Shown here: piece by piece, positions 25,159 to 36,395 of the stretch
Layout: each line of letters starts with the position of its first letter
How positions within the stretch are numbered: the first letter of the stretch is position 1
Source: Cotesia glomerata
Taxonomy: Eukaryota; Arthropoda; Insecta; Hymenoptera; Braconidae
Length of the DNA stretch: 64,000 nucleotides
Assembly (NCBI RefSeq): GCF_020080835.1
Contig: NC_058159.1
Coordinates: 10,292,001 to 10,356,000 of the forward strand
Reading direction: 5' to 3'
Program-made: the position numbers and the translations under genes
Notes under the pieces: generated by a model
Told to the model about the DNA's origin: nothing
What the model saw: the letters and a program-made list of their open reading frames with translations, nothing else
Databases searched by the model: none

Positions 25159-26208
25159 TCACTTTTCATATTTTTCGAACTCATCATCACGCCAAATATC
25201 AGTTGAATCATCTCCAACACCCATTGCGTCTAATTCTTTTTGAGTTTTTCGGATTCTCTGCCGATCAGTAGGCCACATTGTGGGAATAGTGGTTACAACA
25301 GTGGAACATTTGGACATTGGCTCTCGTAAAAGATACCAAGCAGCTTCTTGACTTGTCATCTCTACACTATTTAACATATTGACTCCGATTTTTCGAGTAA
25401 CTCCAACAATATCAAACTCTGAAAGTTCATTCATAATTTCGATAATGAGACGTTGAAGATGGCTCACTCCTCTGTTGGTTTTATTGACGTACTCGGCGAC
25501 GTAAGCGGCACAAGAATACTCTTCCGTAATAAATTGAATATCCATGTTAGACTTCACAATATTGAAAAGAAATGGATTAAATGGATTGTGCCATTTCTCA
25601 TGTGGCTGGCGTTTTAAAAATACTCTGGGTCTATTGATTCCAGCTCGCAATATATTGTGATAGTGGTCATCTGAATGTATATCGTTGTCTTCATAAAATG
25701 CATCCATATCGAGATAGTCTTTATTTTCAAGATTTAATTTTATACTCTTGTAATGATTAGAATAATGTTGAAAATCCGGTTCTTCTTTCTGCATAGGTGA
25801 TAATATAATGGTTCTTTGACAAGGCATAAAAGAAGCCTCGAACCTGCACTTCTGTGGTCTATTGGCAACAATTTTTTTAAAACACGTAAATGTGTGCTTG
25901 TGGATCTGAAGTTTCATGTTACCTGATGCTTTTTCAGATGAGACTGAAATTAAGTAATCAATTAATGCTATAGCATCAATTTTGTTATTATTTAGAGCAT
26001 CCACCGGAGCGTTATTCAACCATAGTAACATGTGAGCGTGTGGACTTCCGCGATGTTGGAATTCAATCCTCTTGAAGTAATCTACAACGTAATATTTCCC
26101 AAAAGGACTAAATTTTTTTGATTGCAAAATAGCCAAATAACCAAATAACCAAATAACCAAAACATTCACTAACTTGTTAAAGTGAATCGCGCAAGACAGC
26201 ATCCTCAT
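25159..26208 (-). pseudogene. Helentron Rep (HUH/Y2) segment
   Basis: It contains the two-His motif FQHRGSPHAHMLLWL and the two-Tyr motif AAYVAEYVNKTNRG, the catalytic signatures of the HUH nuclease that nicks and joins DNA strands in rolling-circle transposition. Both motifs look intact. Near its start, VLVIWLFGYLAILQ is an extra hydrophobic stretch made by an 8-bp tandem repeat (26131-26162). The start Met is not the real protein start: homology runs on in another frame upstream. Confidence 0.85.
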
Positions 26209-26740
26209 TAATTAAAGTCGTTTTCTCCAGATAATGCAAGTTTTCGGCAGCTTCTAGCGTAATGTCGACTCCACAATGTTTTAATTTGTACAATTTTTGA
26301 ATTAAGTCCGTCCAGCCGATTTCATTAGCACTAATTGTCAAAAAAATTGTTGGTTTACCAAGTTGCCTAATCATAGCAAAAAGGTCTTTTTTACGATTAG
26401 ACCAATACCATGTCGAGTTTGGAATTGATCGTAGAAAAGCAAGGTTGGTTTCGATACAGTTATTAATATATTGTTCGTCCTCAATTTGTTGTCGAGTGAC
26501 TGCTGTATTTTTACCAACATGTTTAAACGCAATAGTAAGAGAATCACGAACTCTTAATCGCATAATTTTCATTGCAACATATAAAAGATGATACGGTGTT
26601 ACAGCTCGACGATCAGATCTTCGTAATTCACTTGAAGCTATTGTGAATGGTGTTGCCTTAACTTCTTCTCTGAAGCTCCGAAATTGACCCAAGTAAATGG
26701 ATGGGAATGGAAGCTCTTCCACATGTTCATCGAACAACAA
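26177..26740 (-). pseudogene. Helentron Helitron-like N domain segment
   Basis: KDLFAMIRQLGKPTIFLTIS followed by ANEIGWTDLI is the hallmark of the Helitron-like N-terminal domain (Pfam PF14214). The frame is shifted relative to the DUF6570-like segment upstream and to the Rep segment downstream; the second shift lies near 26195. The domain body is uninterrupted. Confidence 0.85.
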
Positions 26741-26870
26741 ACTCCGTGGAGTATTTTGTTCTCCTGGTGCAATATGTAAGTATTGATCCTCATTCCATAA
26801 CAGTGTATGTTGTTGAGCAGTTAAACTCTCTTCAATGGGTATGTGTTCACTTATATCTTCTAGAGGAACG

Positions 26871-27293
26871 TTAGTTGGGATTGAGTCGTTTTCGAAAAAA
26901 TGATTGATCCAATGTTATTTCATACATTGTATAAAGTGGAGATTTTAACAAAAATTGTAACCAAGCTTTTATAGTACGCTTGTTAATCATACCGTGTAAA
27001 TAACTGGATCTATGAATTTTTTTTCGTTTAATATGAACATTAATACAGTAATCGTCATCAACGTTTCTTGGTAGACTTTTCATCATTGTATCAACGCATA
27101 CTGGAACATTAATAACTTGTCCTAAAATTCCGTACTGACCATTCACATGCCTTAAACGTCGAATCTTCATAAAAGGAAGACGAGGTGAAATGAGTCTTTC
27201 AGATAAAATATCCAATGGTGGTAAATGATCGGGGATTTGTGGATATTTAAACCCGTTATACACTGACATCATTGGAATTTTATCTTTATTCAA
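26871..27293 (-). pseudogene. Helentron DUF6570-like segment
   Basis: DILSERLISPRLPFMKIRRL and GQYGILGQVINVPVCVDTM match the domain of unknown function that precedes the Helitron N domain in many Helitron proteins (DUF6570, from memory). The frame ends at 26871, and coding-like sequence continues in another frame toward 26740. Confidence 0.7.
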
Positions 27294-27421
27294 TGATGTA
27301 AAGCACGTAGTGCATAAAGCAATCTTCTCTATAGATGTAAGAGGAAGAATTGTATTTAAAATCTGTTAATGTTGATTAGATGCAGATTTGAGATCTCTTT
27401 TAAACCACAACCTATCACAGA

Positions 27422-28372
27422 CTAAGCAAATATGTCCGAACGGATTTTGATGAATTTAGTCTTAAACTCTTCATGAGCTTTTTTATGATGATAAAAAGTA
27501 GAATAAGGTACACGCAAATCATTAGCCTGGAAGCCACTCGTAACGTTGTTGATACTTGGCGTCGTTGTAGTATTTGGAATGTCTCTAATAATAAAATCTG
27601 CTTCAGATAAAATTGCACCCTCTTGATCCCTAGTACACGGATTATCTGTTGAAAAGGTTTCAGTAGATGGAGCATTTAGTACTGAGTTTTTAAGGACCAT
27701 CGTAGATTTTTTCCGAGCTCTATACTGACGACTACGGTCGGCTGGTGTTCTTGACGTTTTTGGTAAATCCGAAAGAGAATTTTCTTGATGTATTTCAGCT
27801 GGAACATCAATCGACGTAGAGCAAGTTGGCTCTGAAATTGCAGAATTTTTTAGAGCCTTCTTCCGGGCTCTATACTCACGACTACGTTCTGCTGGTGTTT
27901 TTGACTTTCTTGGTGGATCCAAAACAGAATGTTCTTGATGTACTTCAACTTGAACACCAATCGACGTAGAGCAGGTTGGCTCTGAAATTGCAGAATTTTC
28001 TAGGGCCTTCTTCCGGGCTCTATACTCACGACTACGTTCTGCTGGTGTTTTTGACTTTCTTGGTGGATCCAAAACAGAATGTTCTTGATGTACTTCAACT
28101 TGAACACCAATCGACGTAGAGCAGGTTGGCTCTGAAATTGCAGAATTTTCTAGGGCCTTCTTCCGGGCTCTATACTCACGACTACGTTCTGCTGGTGTTT
28201 TTGACTTTCTTGGTGGATCCGAAACAGAATTTTCCTGATGTACTTCAACTTGAACATCAATCGACGTAGGGCAAGATGGCTCTGGATTTGCAGGATTTTC
28301 TCGGGCCTTCTTCCGAGCTCTATATTCACGAGTACGTTCTGCTGGTGTTTTACGTTTTTTTCTAGGTGACAT
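27422..28372 (-). pseudogene. Helentron N-terminal region with five 50-residue repeats
   Basis: The frame starts MSPRKKRKTPAERTREYRAR and contains five tandem 50-residue units, each built on KTPAERSREYRARKKA followed by an acidic/polar half (SEPTCSTSI and EVHQE). The basic half suggests nucleic-acid binding. Near the end of the frame, sequence reading PFGHICLVCDRLWF continues in another frame, showing a frameshift at about 27430. Upstream, a good acceptor (TTATTTTCAG, ending at 28420) implies a 5' intron. Confidence 0.75.
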
Positions 28373-28419
28373 CGGAGTGCAGCTAATAGATTGTTGATCA
28401 ATGTATGTAGTTAAATTTT

Positions 28420-28863
28420 CTGAAAATAAAATAAAATTAGAAATTTTCGAATTTACTACATATGCGTTATGTTATATAGTAATTTTATTTAAACACTAAA
28501 CTAAAATAAAAAGAATTTATAATTTTATTTTTTGAAATTTTTAATTACTAAAAAAAAATTTAATAACAATAAAAATAGATAATGAACTTAATTAATGACA
28601 GGCAACAGTGATAGTATAAATATTATATAGAATGCAATATAGAGAATGTAGGTTATACATGGTACTTTGCGCATATTCATGTGATCAAAATAAAAAGAAA
28701 AATGTAATTATTAAAATAATTAATTATTCAATTAAATATAAAAAAAATAAATATATTATTAACATTACATCAGTTAAATAATGTATACCTTACTTGATAT
28801 ACATTTATTTCCAATCTAATAATAAGTATTAATGAAAAAAGAAATAAATAAAGGATTACTTAC
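28420..28863 (-). other. Predicted 5' intron of the Helentron gene
   Basis: On the - strand a donor GTAAGTAATCC at 28863 and an acceptor TTATTTTCAG at 28420 bracket 444 bp of very AT-rich non-coding sequence directly upstream of the first coding frame. A 5' intron is inferred from these motifs only. Confidence 0.45.
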
Positions 28864-29226
28864 TGCGAACAACTGCTTGATCAACAAGGATTTCTTATTA
28901 ACTGTCAACGAACAATAAATATTTACCACTAGTTACTATAAAAATATCTGAATGAATAAAACAGTATAAACAAACACGAGGTTATAAAATACATAATAAT
29001 AATAATATTTAAGAGCAGTGTACCTACAGTCTAAAATACAACGCATGCGCACATGAAAATAACATTTCTATAGTGTAAAAGTATAGTTTTCCTTTATATC
29101 TTTATCTTTTTCTCTCCGACTACGTACATATATGCGTCCTTTAATGTGACGCTCATATTATGATTATTGTGACGCTCATATTATTATTATTGTGACGCGA
29201 CCTTGAAATTTTACCCTCAACGCGCG

Positions 29227-29243
29227 CAAAGAAGTTTCACTTC
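29227..29243 (-). repeat. Helentron 5' subterminal inverted repeat
   Basis: CAAAGAAGTTTCACTTC, the exact reverse complement of 22252-22268. In Helentrons this repeat lies close to the 5' end, so the element probably starts within a few tens of bases above 29243. Confidence 0.75.
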
Positions 29244-29259
29244 AAAAATGCTGCGAAAT

Positions 29260-30100
29260 TTTAGCCAAATTTTTAATTTTTTTCTTAAAACCTCTGCCAA
29301 AAATCCAATTTTCCTTTTTTTTCCTTCGTTCAAGACCTAGTTTGAAGTCTTAACTAAAGCACATATTTTTTTTTTCACTTTCGATGATCCTGCTAAGAGT
29401 TCTGCTGATCACGCGGACGCATCTTTTTTCTCTTTTTTCCGAGGGCTCGCCGGAAATGACGTCACATTAGCAGAGTTTTTAATATTTTTTTTTTTAATTT
29501 CAGTAATCCCTTATTAAACATGTATCTTTAAGACAGCAGAAAGTTTGAATAAAATATTTCATTTTTTCTATTAATTAAAAAAAAATTATTGAAAATAGGC
29601 CATTTTTTCCCGGAGGAAACCCATGTAATCCCTTAAATGAAGCTCATCTAAGTTCATTTTTTTTACTCGGGAGAGCTCAAAATTTATAATAACTTCATCG
29701 TAAGTTCAGGATCTCAATAAACTAAATAAAATGTATTTTCCAACTCGAAAACTTTAATAACTTCATAATAGTCAAATTTCCGGGTGCCTAATGACTAAAA
29801 ATTATAAACATCAGTGTCATTGTCCTATAATTTGAATAGTTAGCTATAATAGATTCTTGCAAATATCACAAAGTTAGTTCTGTAGCAACTAGGAGTTTTT
29901 AAACTTTCCGCTAAGGAAATTGAAAATTTTAAAAAATTGGGAAGTTATTGGTTTCCCCCTCCCTTTCCTCTTCCCCTTCCCCGAGAATGAGATTAGGTCG
30001 ACAGTAAGTGTTATCGCTCGTAATAGCGTTGTCGTTTCTAAATACTTTGACTATATAATAAAATATTAAAACAAAAGATTTCATCTTTAAAAAAAAAATA
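29260..30100. other. Non-coding DNA upstream of the EcKL gene
   Basis: No reading frame is supported. The segment at about 29905-29985 (CTTTCCGCTAAGGAAATTGA and following) resembles sequence at 56010-56080 and is therefore a dispersed repeat. The promoter of the kinase-like gene should lie in the last few hundred bases. Confidence 0.5.
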
Positions 30101-30104
30101 AATA

Positions 30105-31743
30105 ATGGATCTTCCGGAATGGTTGACAGCCGGATTTATTGAACATGCCCTCAAAAATGCAGACAAAGATAGTTCGATTTCTGTGGCAAATATTGAGGTC
30201 ATGATGGTAACAAGTATTGGTGATAATAACAACAGTAAGATGTACCGGGTGTCTTTTGACATAATTCGCAGAGAACTCAGTAAAACAGTGACTAAAAGAA
30301 GTTCAGTTATTGTCAAAGTCGCTCGTTCCACTCAACAGTTACAAAAAGAACTGGTAAGTTTTCATTTTCACGATTACAAATGAAATCGGTAAACTTTTAA
30401 AAGAAATTTAATAATCTTTTAGCTTGAAAATCTTGATATATTTGGTGTTGAGATAAATATGATGACAGAGGTTTTAAAAGACATGGAATCTATTTTGAAG
30501 AATACGAAATTAAGTGGAAGATGTTACTTTTCTCAGCAAAATAATCCACCAATCTTAGTTCTCGAAGATTTAGCTCCTTTGGGATTTCGAATGGCTGACC
30601 GCCAAGTTGGCGTTGATCTTGATCATTGTACACTAGTAATGCGGAATGTTGCTAAATTTCATGCAAGTTCTCTATTACTTTGTGAAAACGTAAGTAGTTT
30701 TATTTTTAATTGTTCTTTCATCCAAGCTAATTCTTAGAATTTTTTTAAGAAACCTAAAGTAAAGGAGTTTTGTTCTAAAGGAGTATTCGGTGAAAATTGT
30801 CCCCCGACATTGCGTGAATTTATTACAATTGGAATGAAAGCAATGGTTAAAGCAGCTAAATCATGGCCAGAATTGAGTAGAGAGTGTATAGAAAAGCTTG
30901 AAAACTTGCAAGATTCAACGTTGTTTAAAGCTTTCAGAGTTTTAAAGCTGAGAGAAGATGAGTTTAACGTAATCAACCACGGTGATGTTTGGGTGAATAA
31001 TCTGATGTTCAAGTATGGTGATAAGGGAGACGTTATAGATCAAATTTTTGTAAGTAATTTAAGTAAGCTATTAGATTGATTCTTTAATCGTCTAGAATTA
31101 CAATATTTATTATTTTTTACCATAAAATATTGAAAAATTGAGTCATCGACGTATTTTGCTTCTGAATATTCCATTCTTCAATACATTTTAAAATATGGAT
31201 TGATAAAATCTCGAAATTTAGAAAAATTCTGTAAGAATGTGGAGTGCGCATTTATGGACTTTTCTTTTTTTGATTTTTATCGGAGATTTTTAATAAAAAA
31301 AAATTACAATAAATATTTTTTATTTGCATGTTCGTTTATAGGTCGATTTTCAAGCTTGTTTTTACGGAACTCCAGCATTGGATCTTCAGTACTTCCTTCA
31401 CACGAGCCCAAGTGAAAAAGTAATGTTACATCACAAAAATTTTCTGATTAAAGAATATCAAGAAACGCTTTTTTTAACAATGAAAAGAATTGGGTGCAAA
31501 ACTTGTACTCCTAGTTTTCAATATATCAAGAAAATATTATTTGATTGCGAGATCTTTGGATTCATGATAGCCAGTACGTGTCTTCCAATCATGATGGCAA
31601 ATAAGAACTATGCTAAGGAGCTTGATGACATGCTGGACGATGGAGAATTTAATGCGGAAGTGTATAATAATGAAAATTACCGCGTGAGGATGGTGAGAAT
31701 GCTTAAGGAATGGGATGATCTTGGAGTTTTGGATGGGAAGTGA
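30105..31743 (+). CDS. Ecdysteroid/CHK kinase-like protein (EcKL), four exons
   Basis: Exons 30105-30353, 30423-30689, 30750-31049 and 31342-31743 join in phase 0 across GT-AG introns and give 405 residues, the usual length for insect EcKinase/CHK kinase-like proteins (DUF227/DUF1679). The fold is related to choline and aminoglycoside kinases. Visible signatures are RRELSKTVTKRSSVIVKVAR (ATP-lobe lysine region), PILVLEDLAPLGF, the catalytic loop NHGDVWVNNLMF (H249, D251, N256) and VDFQACFYGTPALDLQYF (metal-binding D274). Members phosphorylate ecdysteroids or detoxify hydroxylated xenobiotics in the cytosol; the substrate of this copy cannot be inferred. The gene looks intact. An AATAAA lies at 31770, only 27 bp after the stop. 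Confidence 0.92.
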
Positions 31744-31769
31744 CATATGCTAAAGAAACTCTTTGTTAT

Positions 31770-31775
31770 AATAAA
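31770..31775 (+). terminator. EcKL polyadenylation signal
   Basis: Canonical AATAAA shortly after the EcKL stop; it implies a very short 3' UTR. Confidence 0.5.
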
Positions 31776-31779
31776 GAGT

Positions 31780-33000
31780 TGTTATAATTTTATAACAATG
31801 AAAGTTGTGAAAAAAAAATGAAGAAGTACTTATAATATTTGTTTGTTGTGATTTAATTATGACAATTTTAATAATATCGGCTTTTATTTCAGAGATTTTA
31901 TGAAATAACAATCGTTTGGATGTTAAACTAATATCGATTACGTAATGCGTTCCATTCAATAATATAATACAGTTCACTTTGCTTTAAACTCTATCAAAGA
32001 TCAATTTGATTTGCTAAATTTTTAAGTAATTAATCGCTATATAAGAAAAATGATCTATTCTGAGCTGATGTTGATCTCCTTTCAGAACTTAACATCGAAT
32101 TGTCTAAAACGTTTTTTACTTTCTCATGTGTCTTTTCGAGATGTCAGAAGTATGGTGATTTTGATTTAATGTTTACTGCCATTTTATCAAACCCGCCTAC
32201 TACAGTTACAGTACAAAAGTTGTTTTATCATGAGTCAAGTTGAGTGTAAATCTTGCTGTCAGATCGACGTCAATTAATTGGTAGAGCTTGATGTCAATCT
32301 GAAACACTGATTAGCGAAAATTTAGCTGCAGAGGTTCAAAAATCAAGATTCGCAGTTAGTCTGAGTGCTAATGGACATCAACTTTGATAACCATATTAAC
32401 TGAAACTTATCGTAATTCTGCAGCCTCAATTTGGAGTCAACTAAACACGAAGAGTTGGAAAAGCGGAAGTTTTGATTGAGGTGCAGTAACCCAAGCAGCA
32501 CAAAAATTTTTTTAGTGATATTTTGTTTAATTTAAGTTGACAATTCTAAATTTCTGATTTCTTGTTAAATAAAATCTCCCAAAAAGTCAACATTTTTTTT
32601 GTGACTCTTGGGAAGTTATTTTGCCATTTGAAATCAAGATTTACGTCCAAATACGTGTAGTTTTTATTAAAAGAGTCAACTACAAGTCTGATGTTGACAC
32701 ATTCAAATTTCCGCTATAGATTTTCATTAATTTGTATACAACTGTTATCCAAGAAATATTAATGAACTTGATGTTAACGAAGGCTGGCAATCAGGGTAAG
32801 CTATACTTCAGCGTTTTGGCTCAGGCTAATTTACTTATGTTTCACTGATAAAACAGAAAGTTGACAGTTTCTATCAGCTTTCATTTGGACAGCTAATCAG
32901 TAACTGCATCCTAAATTTTGTTACCAATCTGTGTCAGTCTGAAAATTACTCTGCATTCGCTTCAGAAACTTTTTACAGTGTAGTAATCAAATTTAAGTGA
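31780..33000. other. Gene-less DNA, possible old repeat
   Basis: No coding frame. Around 32220-32960 the text is rich in motifs such as TTGATGTCAA and GTCAACTAAA, and a TGGCAATCAGGGTAAGC lies at 32785. It may be a very old relative of the neighbouring CCCTGATAGCC family, but I cannot place ends. Confidence 0.35.
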
Positions 33001-33073
33001 TTATTATTGATTTTATTATTATTATTGTTATTATTATTATTATTATTATTTTTATGAATATTATTATTATTAA
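33001..33073. repeat. (ATT)n microsatellite, interrupted
   Basis: Runs of ATT/TTA broken by a few substitutions, directly before the foldback element. Confidence 0.9.
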
Positions 33074-33122
33074 TATTGCAACAACAGGAATGTATCATCT
33101 TACAGCATACTAGGTGCACCTA

Positions 33123-34322
33123 CCCTGATAGCCAAGTCGGTCGCAACTTTCCGTCGATTTACTGCCGCAACTTGTCACTAAGTTGGCGGCAAGTCTTGGA
33201 AATGAACTCGGTTGTTCACCAAGTTGTCGGCAAAAATTGCTTTCGAAACTCTTTCGCACCAAGTTGACGACAAGTTTCTCAAGAAATTTGGTGACACATT
33301 GCGGCAGTAGATTGGTCTTGTTTTTCCCAGAAACTTGTAGCCAACTTGACGCCAACAGTTAAAAATTCGGAAGTTGACCGCAAGTTGTCGCTAAGTTGGT
33401 GGCAACTATCTGACACCAACTTGGTTGGTCTGAAACTGTGGCTATCAAGGTACTCTTTTTTCCGTGTGCAACCTGAGCGAAAATGATTTTTATGTTTTAT
33501 CATAAATGTTGCTGTCAATTTGCGGCAGTAGATTCTTATCCAATTTGCTTGCGAATATCGGTCTAGCAAAACAGACTTGGTAGTAACTTAGCGTCAAATT
33601 GACTGCAACCATTGATGGACAACTTTTTTTCACTTTTTTCGAGAAAGCTTTGTAGCTATTGTGTAACTTGCCCTGATAGCCAGCGCTTTCTCAGTAAGTG
33701 TTGACTTCCAGCAGTTACGGTTAATTTATACATCAAGTTGGCGGTAATTCTTCACTCAACAACAGTTGTAAGCAAATTGACGGAAATCTACGGCCGCAAC
33801 TTGAATACAAGTTAACAATCAAACTTGTAGTTAAATTTCCTTTCAACTTTACTACAATTTGACGGAAATACTTGTACAGCAAGTTTTGACGTCTATTTGC
33901 AGAGTAAGTTATAGGTAACTAATAGGTAATCGCTCGCTTTGCCAACTCTTTCCGTCAAATTTGCTTCAAATTGCGGATGTAGATTGACAGTAAGTTATAG
34001 GTAAGGCGGCTATCAGGGTGTCAGATAGTTGCCACCAATTTAGCGACAACTTGCGGTCAACTTCCGAATTTGTAACTGTTGGTGTCAAGTTGGCTACAAG
34101 TTTCTGAGAAAAACAAGACCAATCTACTGCCGCAATATGTCGCCAAATTTCTTGAGAAACTTGTCGTCAACTTAGTGCGAAAGAGTTTCGAAAGCAATTT
34201 TTGCCGACAACTTGGTGTCAACTTGGTGAACAACCGAGTTCATTTCCAAGACTTGCCGTCAACTTGGTGACAAGTTGCGGCAGTAAATCGACGGAAAGTT
34301 GCGACCAACTTGGCTATCAGGG
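33123..34322. mobile_element. 1200-bp composite foldback element (CCCTGATAGCC family)
   Basis: It starts CCCTGATAGCCAAGT and ends with the inverse, ACTTGGCTATCAGGG, with inverted arms of about 300 bp (33123-33450 and about 34019-34322). Between them lies another unit bounded by CCCTGATAGCC (33671) and GGCTATCAGGG (ending 34018). Each unit is packed with variants of AAGTTG...CAACTT. No transposase frame is present; the short open frames are antisense images across the arms. I see no convincing target duplication. The superfamily is unknown. Confidence 0.8.
33671..34018. repeat. Inner unit of the foldback element
   Basis: A 348-bp unit with its own terminal inverted repeats CCCTGATAGCC and GGCTATCAGGG, diverged from the arms that flank it. 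It may be a nested insertion of a sibling MITE. Confidence 0.65.
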
Positions 34323-34329
34323 AGGATAA

Positions 34330-36160
34330 GTATAATTGCTACTTAGCGATCTACTTTATCTACAACCTTACAAATTACTGTCGCTAGATGTCACTACAAT
34401 CTTGTGCAGTTGTCCCAATGAAACAACTGACAAGATTTGCCATCACATATCAAAGTATTCTCACATAAATAAGAAAGAATCATTACTAAATTGGGTTAAT
34501 TCGAGAGGTATGTCAAAAAAATATACATACTGGATGAGAAAAGGAAAATTAATCAATAACAAGGTGTCAAAATGATTCTATATTTGTTGATTCATTAAGT
34601 ATCTATTGTCTTATCTTGAAACGACAGATATAAGACACAAAAGTTTCAACTGCGGTGGTTTCATTGGTAATTCCCCAGCGACAATGATAACTAAGTTTTT
34701 CGTTCAGCTGAGAAGCACACCAAGTCGCCAAGTAAAGCATCAGCACCAAAATCAACTCAAACTTGTAAAGAAAATCGTCGTCAAGAGCTTACCTCAGTAC
34801 CTAGAATACTTGTAGCATTAGCTCTAGTGTAGCTAAACTGACAAAGACAGACATGTTCGGAAGTTCGCATGTTCGTACCAAGTTGTATAACAAACTTTAC
34901 TTGGGATTGGTAGCCCAAGGATAATGTTGGGTTTAAGTAATAAAGTAAAAGAATGAGAATCTGTTATAGAGAAGTACAGGGTCTTGAGTTAAGAGAATTT
35001 AAGGTAAAGTAACAATCGTAAATAAAAACCTTTTTATTATTTTTAAGTATGTATCTGTATTTATCTCCTATGAATATGCAACTATGCATGGAACAAACTA
35101 AGTTGCAATTTTTTTTTTTGGCTTTTGTCATGAGCTAAAGAACAATAATACTACTTCCATATAAGGAACTACTTTTATTCGTACCTAAATCAACTAAATT
35201 TTTTTATTAATACATTCGATTAAAAAATACTGTGTTCTTTTCTAACAGTAAAACGTACAATAATCATTTTATTGATTATTAAATTAATAACTCTGTGGTA
35301 ATGAAAGGAGCGATACTGAAATTAACCGATGTTTAATATTATTTGTAATTTTTCTTGATACAAGAAGTTATTATGAAGAAAATTATAAAAATACTTTTAC
35401 GCATATAAATTTTGGAAAATATGATATCTTACAAATATTTTCTTGTTACTAGTTTATTGTTTAAGTAAATCTAAAAAATTGTAAGATTTTTGCAGATTTC
35501 AGTATCGTCTGAAAATACTAGATATTTATTAATGATAATGTTTGGTTTTTTTTTTTCATAGAAAAAAGCATTGATTACTGATGTTTGAGTGAATAAAGTG
35601 GATATTAATAAAAAAAAAAAAAGTTCAAAATACGCATTAGTGCAGCGTATTAAACTTTTCACAAAGATCTCTAATATTAGTGAGTAAACAATTATTCAAT
35701 CAATACAATGTCAATACTGTAAAAAAGCTTAGAAAATCTAAAAGTGCACGTTAATCCAAGAATAATATTTTGAAAAAAAATTTCCTTGAGTCAAGACGAT
35801 AAATTCTTGAGCCAAGAATTTGTTCTCTTGACTCAAGAACATATAGATAAGAAATTATATATTTACAAAGACATTTTTAAAATTTTTATTAGCATATAAC
35901 ATGACTTACACGACTTTTTTATAATAATTTTGCTACTTGTTTGAAAAACGAAATTATTGTCTAACTTGTGTTACTTTCAGTATCACTTTTTTCATACATA
36001 CCTGATTTGGTTTTCAGTATCAGGTCACTAGAACTTGAGGCTGTAAATCTTGTAACTCTTCATGATAAATGCAGACTAAGAAATAATATACAAATTGTAT
36101 ATTTTTTAGCATCTTCATTTGAATCTGAGATTTAGAAATGACTTTTAGACGCGATAATCG
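34330..36160. other. Gene-less AT-rich DNA
   Basis: A few frames of 60-80 codons (34336-34575, 34606-34815) lack recognisable domains or splice context. Around 35740-35860 are several CTTGAGTCAAGA-type motifs like those in the MITE at 51223-51918, probably a decayed relative. Confidence 0.5.
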
Positions 36161-36163
36161 ATA

Positions 36164-36395
36164 CACTGATATAAAAAGTAACTTTGCGCTTCAAGAAAAA
36201 ACTTTTTAAACCAAAAAGCCATTTCGAAGAGCTTCTGAACAAAAAAAAAATGTTCCTCAACTATGAAATTGTTCTTTGTTTAGGAAAATTTTAGTTGATA
36301 CAAAAATTTTTCCGTCTTTATTCAAAACTATGAAACTCTTTGAAATCATTTTCTTGATTCAAGAGTTATTCTCTTGAACCATTTTTTTATCAGTG
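36164..36395. mobile_element. MITE, 232 bp, CACTGATA termini, TA-flanked
   Basis: Starts CACTGATATAAAAAG and ends TTTTTTTATCAGTG, with TA directly on both sides (36162 and 36396). TA duplication and terminal inverted repeats fit a Tc1/mariner-mobilised MITE. No coding capacity. Confidence 0.7.

Larger units (their letters stand above)
22214..29243 (-). mobile_element. Helentron (Rep-helicase-endonuclease rolling-circle transposon), decayed
   Basis: About 7 kb on the - strand encodes, in order, a repeat-bearing N-terminal region, a DUF6570-like segment, a Helitron-like N and Rep domain, a PIF1-type helicase and an endonuclease/exonuclease/phosphatase domain. The endonuclease marks the Helentron branch of Helitrons. 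Matching 17-bp inverted repeats lie near both ends (22252-22268 and 29227-29243). Outside the 3' one are a short hairpin and an oligo-T tract, the arrangement described for Helentrons. Coding is broken by frameshifts and three in-frame TGA codons, so this copy is dead. The exact ends are inferred. Confidence 0.85.

Noticed and set aside
18210..25161. TGA reassignment to a sense codon, suggested by several in-frame TGA-C codons
   Set aside because: EcKL ends at TGA at the expected family length, and the Helentron has true frameshifts as well; insect nuclear genes use the standard code.
22214..29243. Host PIF1 helicase or host endonuclease gene
   Set aside because: The order of Rep, helicase and endonuclease and the subterminal repeats identify a Helentron.
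31741..31820. Readthrough extension of the EcKL gene after TGA-C
   Set aside because: Only 24 open codons follow, with AT-driven composition and a polyadenylation signal inside them.
33076..34270. Frames inside the foldback element as genes
   Set aside because: The 81-codon - frame and the + frame at 34079 read the same repeat through the two inverted arms.
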